Positions 6,118-6,132 of a stretch of 6,132 nt of DNA are shown here, one piece after another. Location of the stretch: positions 151-6,282 of the forward strand of contig DKKP01000268.1 in NCBI GenBank assembly GCA_002455335.1. Reading direction: 5' to 3'. The notes under the pieces are model-generated. The model did no database searches. It worked only from the letters and a program-made list of their open reading frames with translations, and was not told the DNA's origin. Position 1 is the stretch's first letter. Each line of letters starts with the position of its first letter. This stretch comes from Anaerolineales bacterium UBA6663. GTDB lineage: Bacteria; Chloroflexota; Anaerolineae; Anaerolineales; UBA6663. Both the position numbers and the translations under genes were made by a program.

Positions 6118-6132
6118 AAACTGAACATCGCT

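Noticed and set aside
6094..6132. Possible start of a further gene at GTG 6094
   Set aside because: Only 13 codons are visible, they run through the tandem heptamer, there is no suitable ribosome-binding site, and the peptide is not recognisable.
1..6132. A new defence, mobile or biosynthetic system
   Set aside because: The content is a housekeeping polymerase, a GrpB-family protein and a TPR scaffold. There are no integrase, transposase, toxin-antitoxin pair, nuclease-effector pairing, direct repeat array or composition break to support one.

Overview
The window is a 6.1 kb piece of a GC-rich bacterial chromosome. It carries three complete genes on the + strand, and the tail of a fourth gene enters from the left. 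The style of PolA (its N-terminal region, an active proofreading domain, a Phe in the O-helix), a large TPR-only cytoplasmic protein and start codons without Shine-Dalgarno sequences suggest an uncultivated Chloroflexota lineage. That placement is inferred from family resemblance alone and is moderate at best. I see no phage, IS, CRISPR, tRNA or rRNA sequence.

Layout. Positions 2-103 are the last 33 codons of an unrecognised gene. Positions 104-207 are a short spacer ending in a -10-like TACAAT, placed so that transcription would begin at or next to the A of the polA ATG (a leaderless start). Positions 208-3033 encode a full-length, three-domain DNA polymerase I with all 5'-nuclease, 3'-5' exonuclease and polymerase catalytic motifs, plus a candidate sliding-clamp-binding motif in the linker between domains. 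After an 18-bp gap, 3052-3627 encode a GrpB-family (UPF0157) nucleotidyltransferase-fold protein, probably on the polA transcript. The spacer 3628-3765 holds a GC hairpin, an AT-rich pair of imperfect direct repeats and a weak -10 element. Positions 3766-6093 encode a 775-residue TPR-repeat protein of unknown specific role. The last 39 bases contain a three-unit tandem heptamer and no gene that can be defined.

How the genes relate. polA acts in replication and repair (Okazaki-fragment processing, gap filling). The GrpB-family protein sits right behind it, possibly an echo of the known polA/coaE-GrpB neighbourhood of some GC-rich bacteria. The TPR gene appears to have its own promoter and is probably a separate transcription unit.

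The gene content is mostly housekeeping, and I found no convincing new multi-gene system. The strongest unexplained signal is a long quasi-palindrome (16 perfectly complementary pairs with one 4-nt bulge) inside the 3' end of the TPR gene at 5967-6007. The apparent leaderless polA promoter and the PolA clamp motif also deserve a second look.
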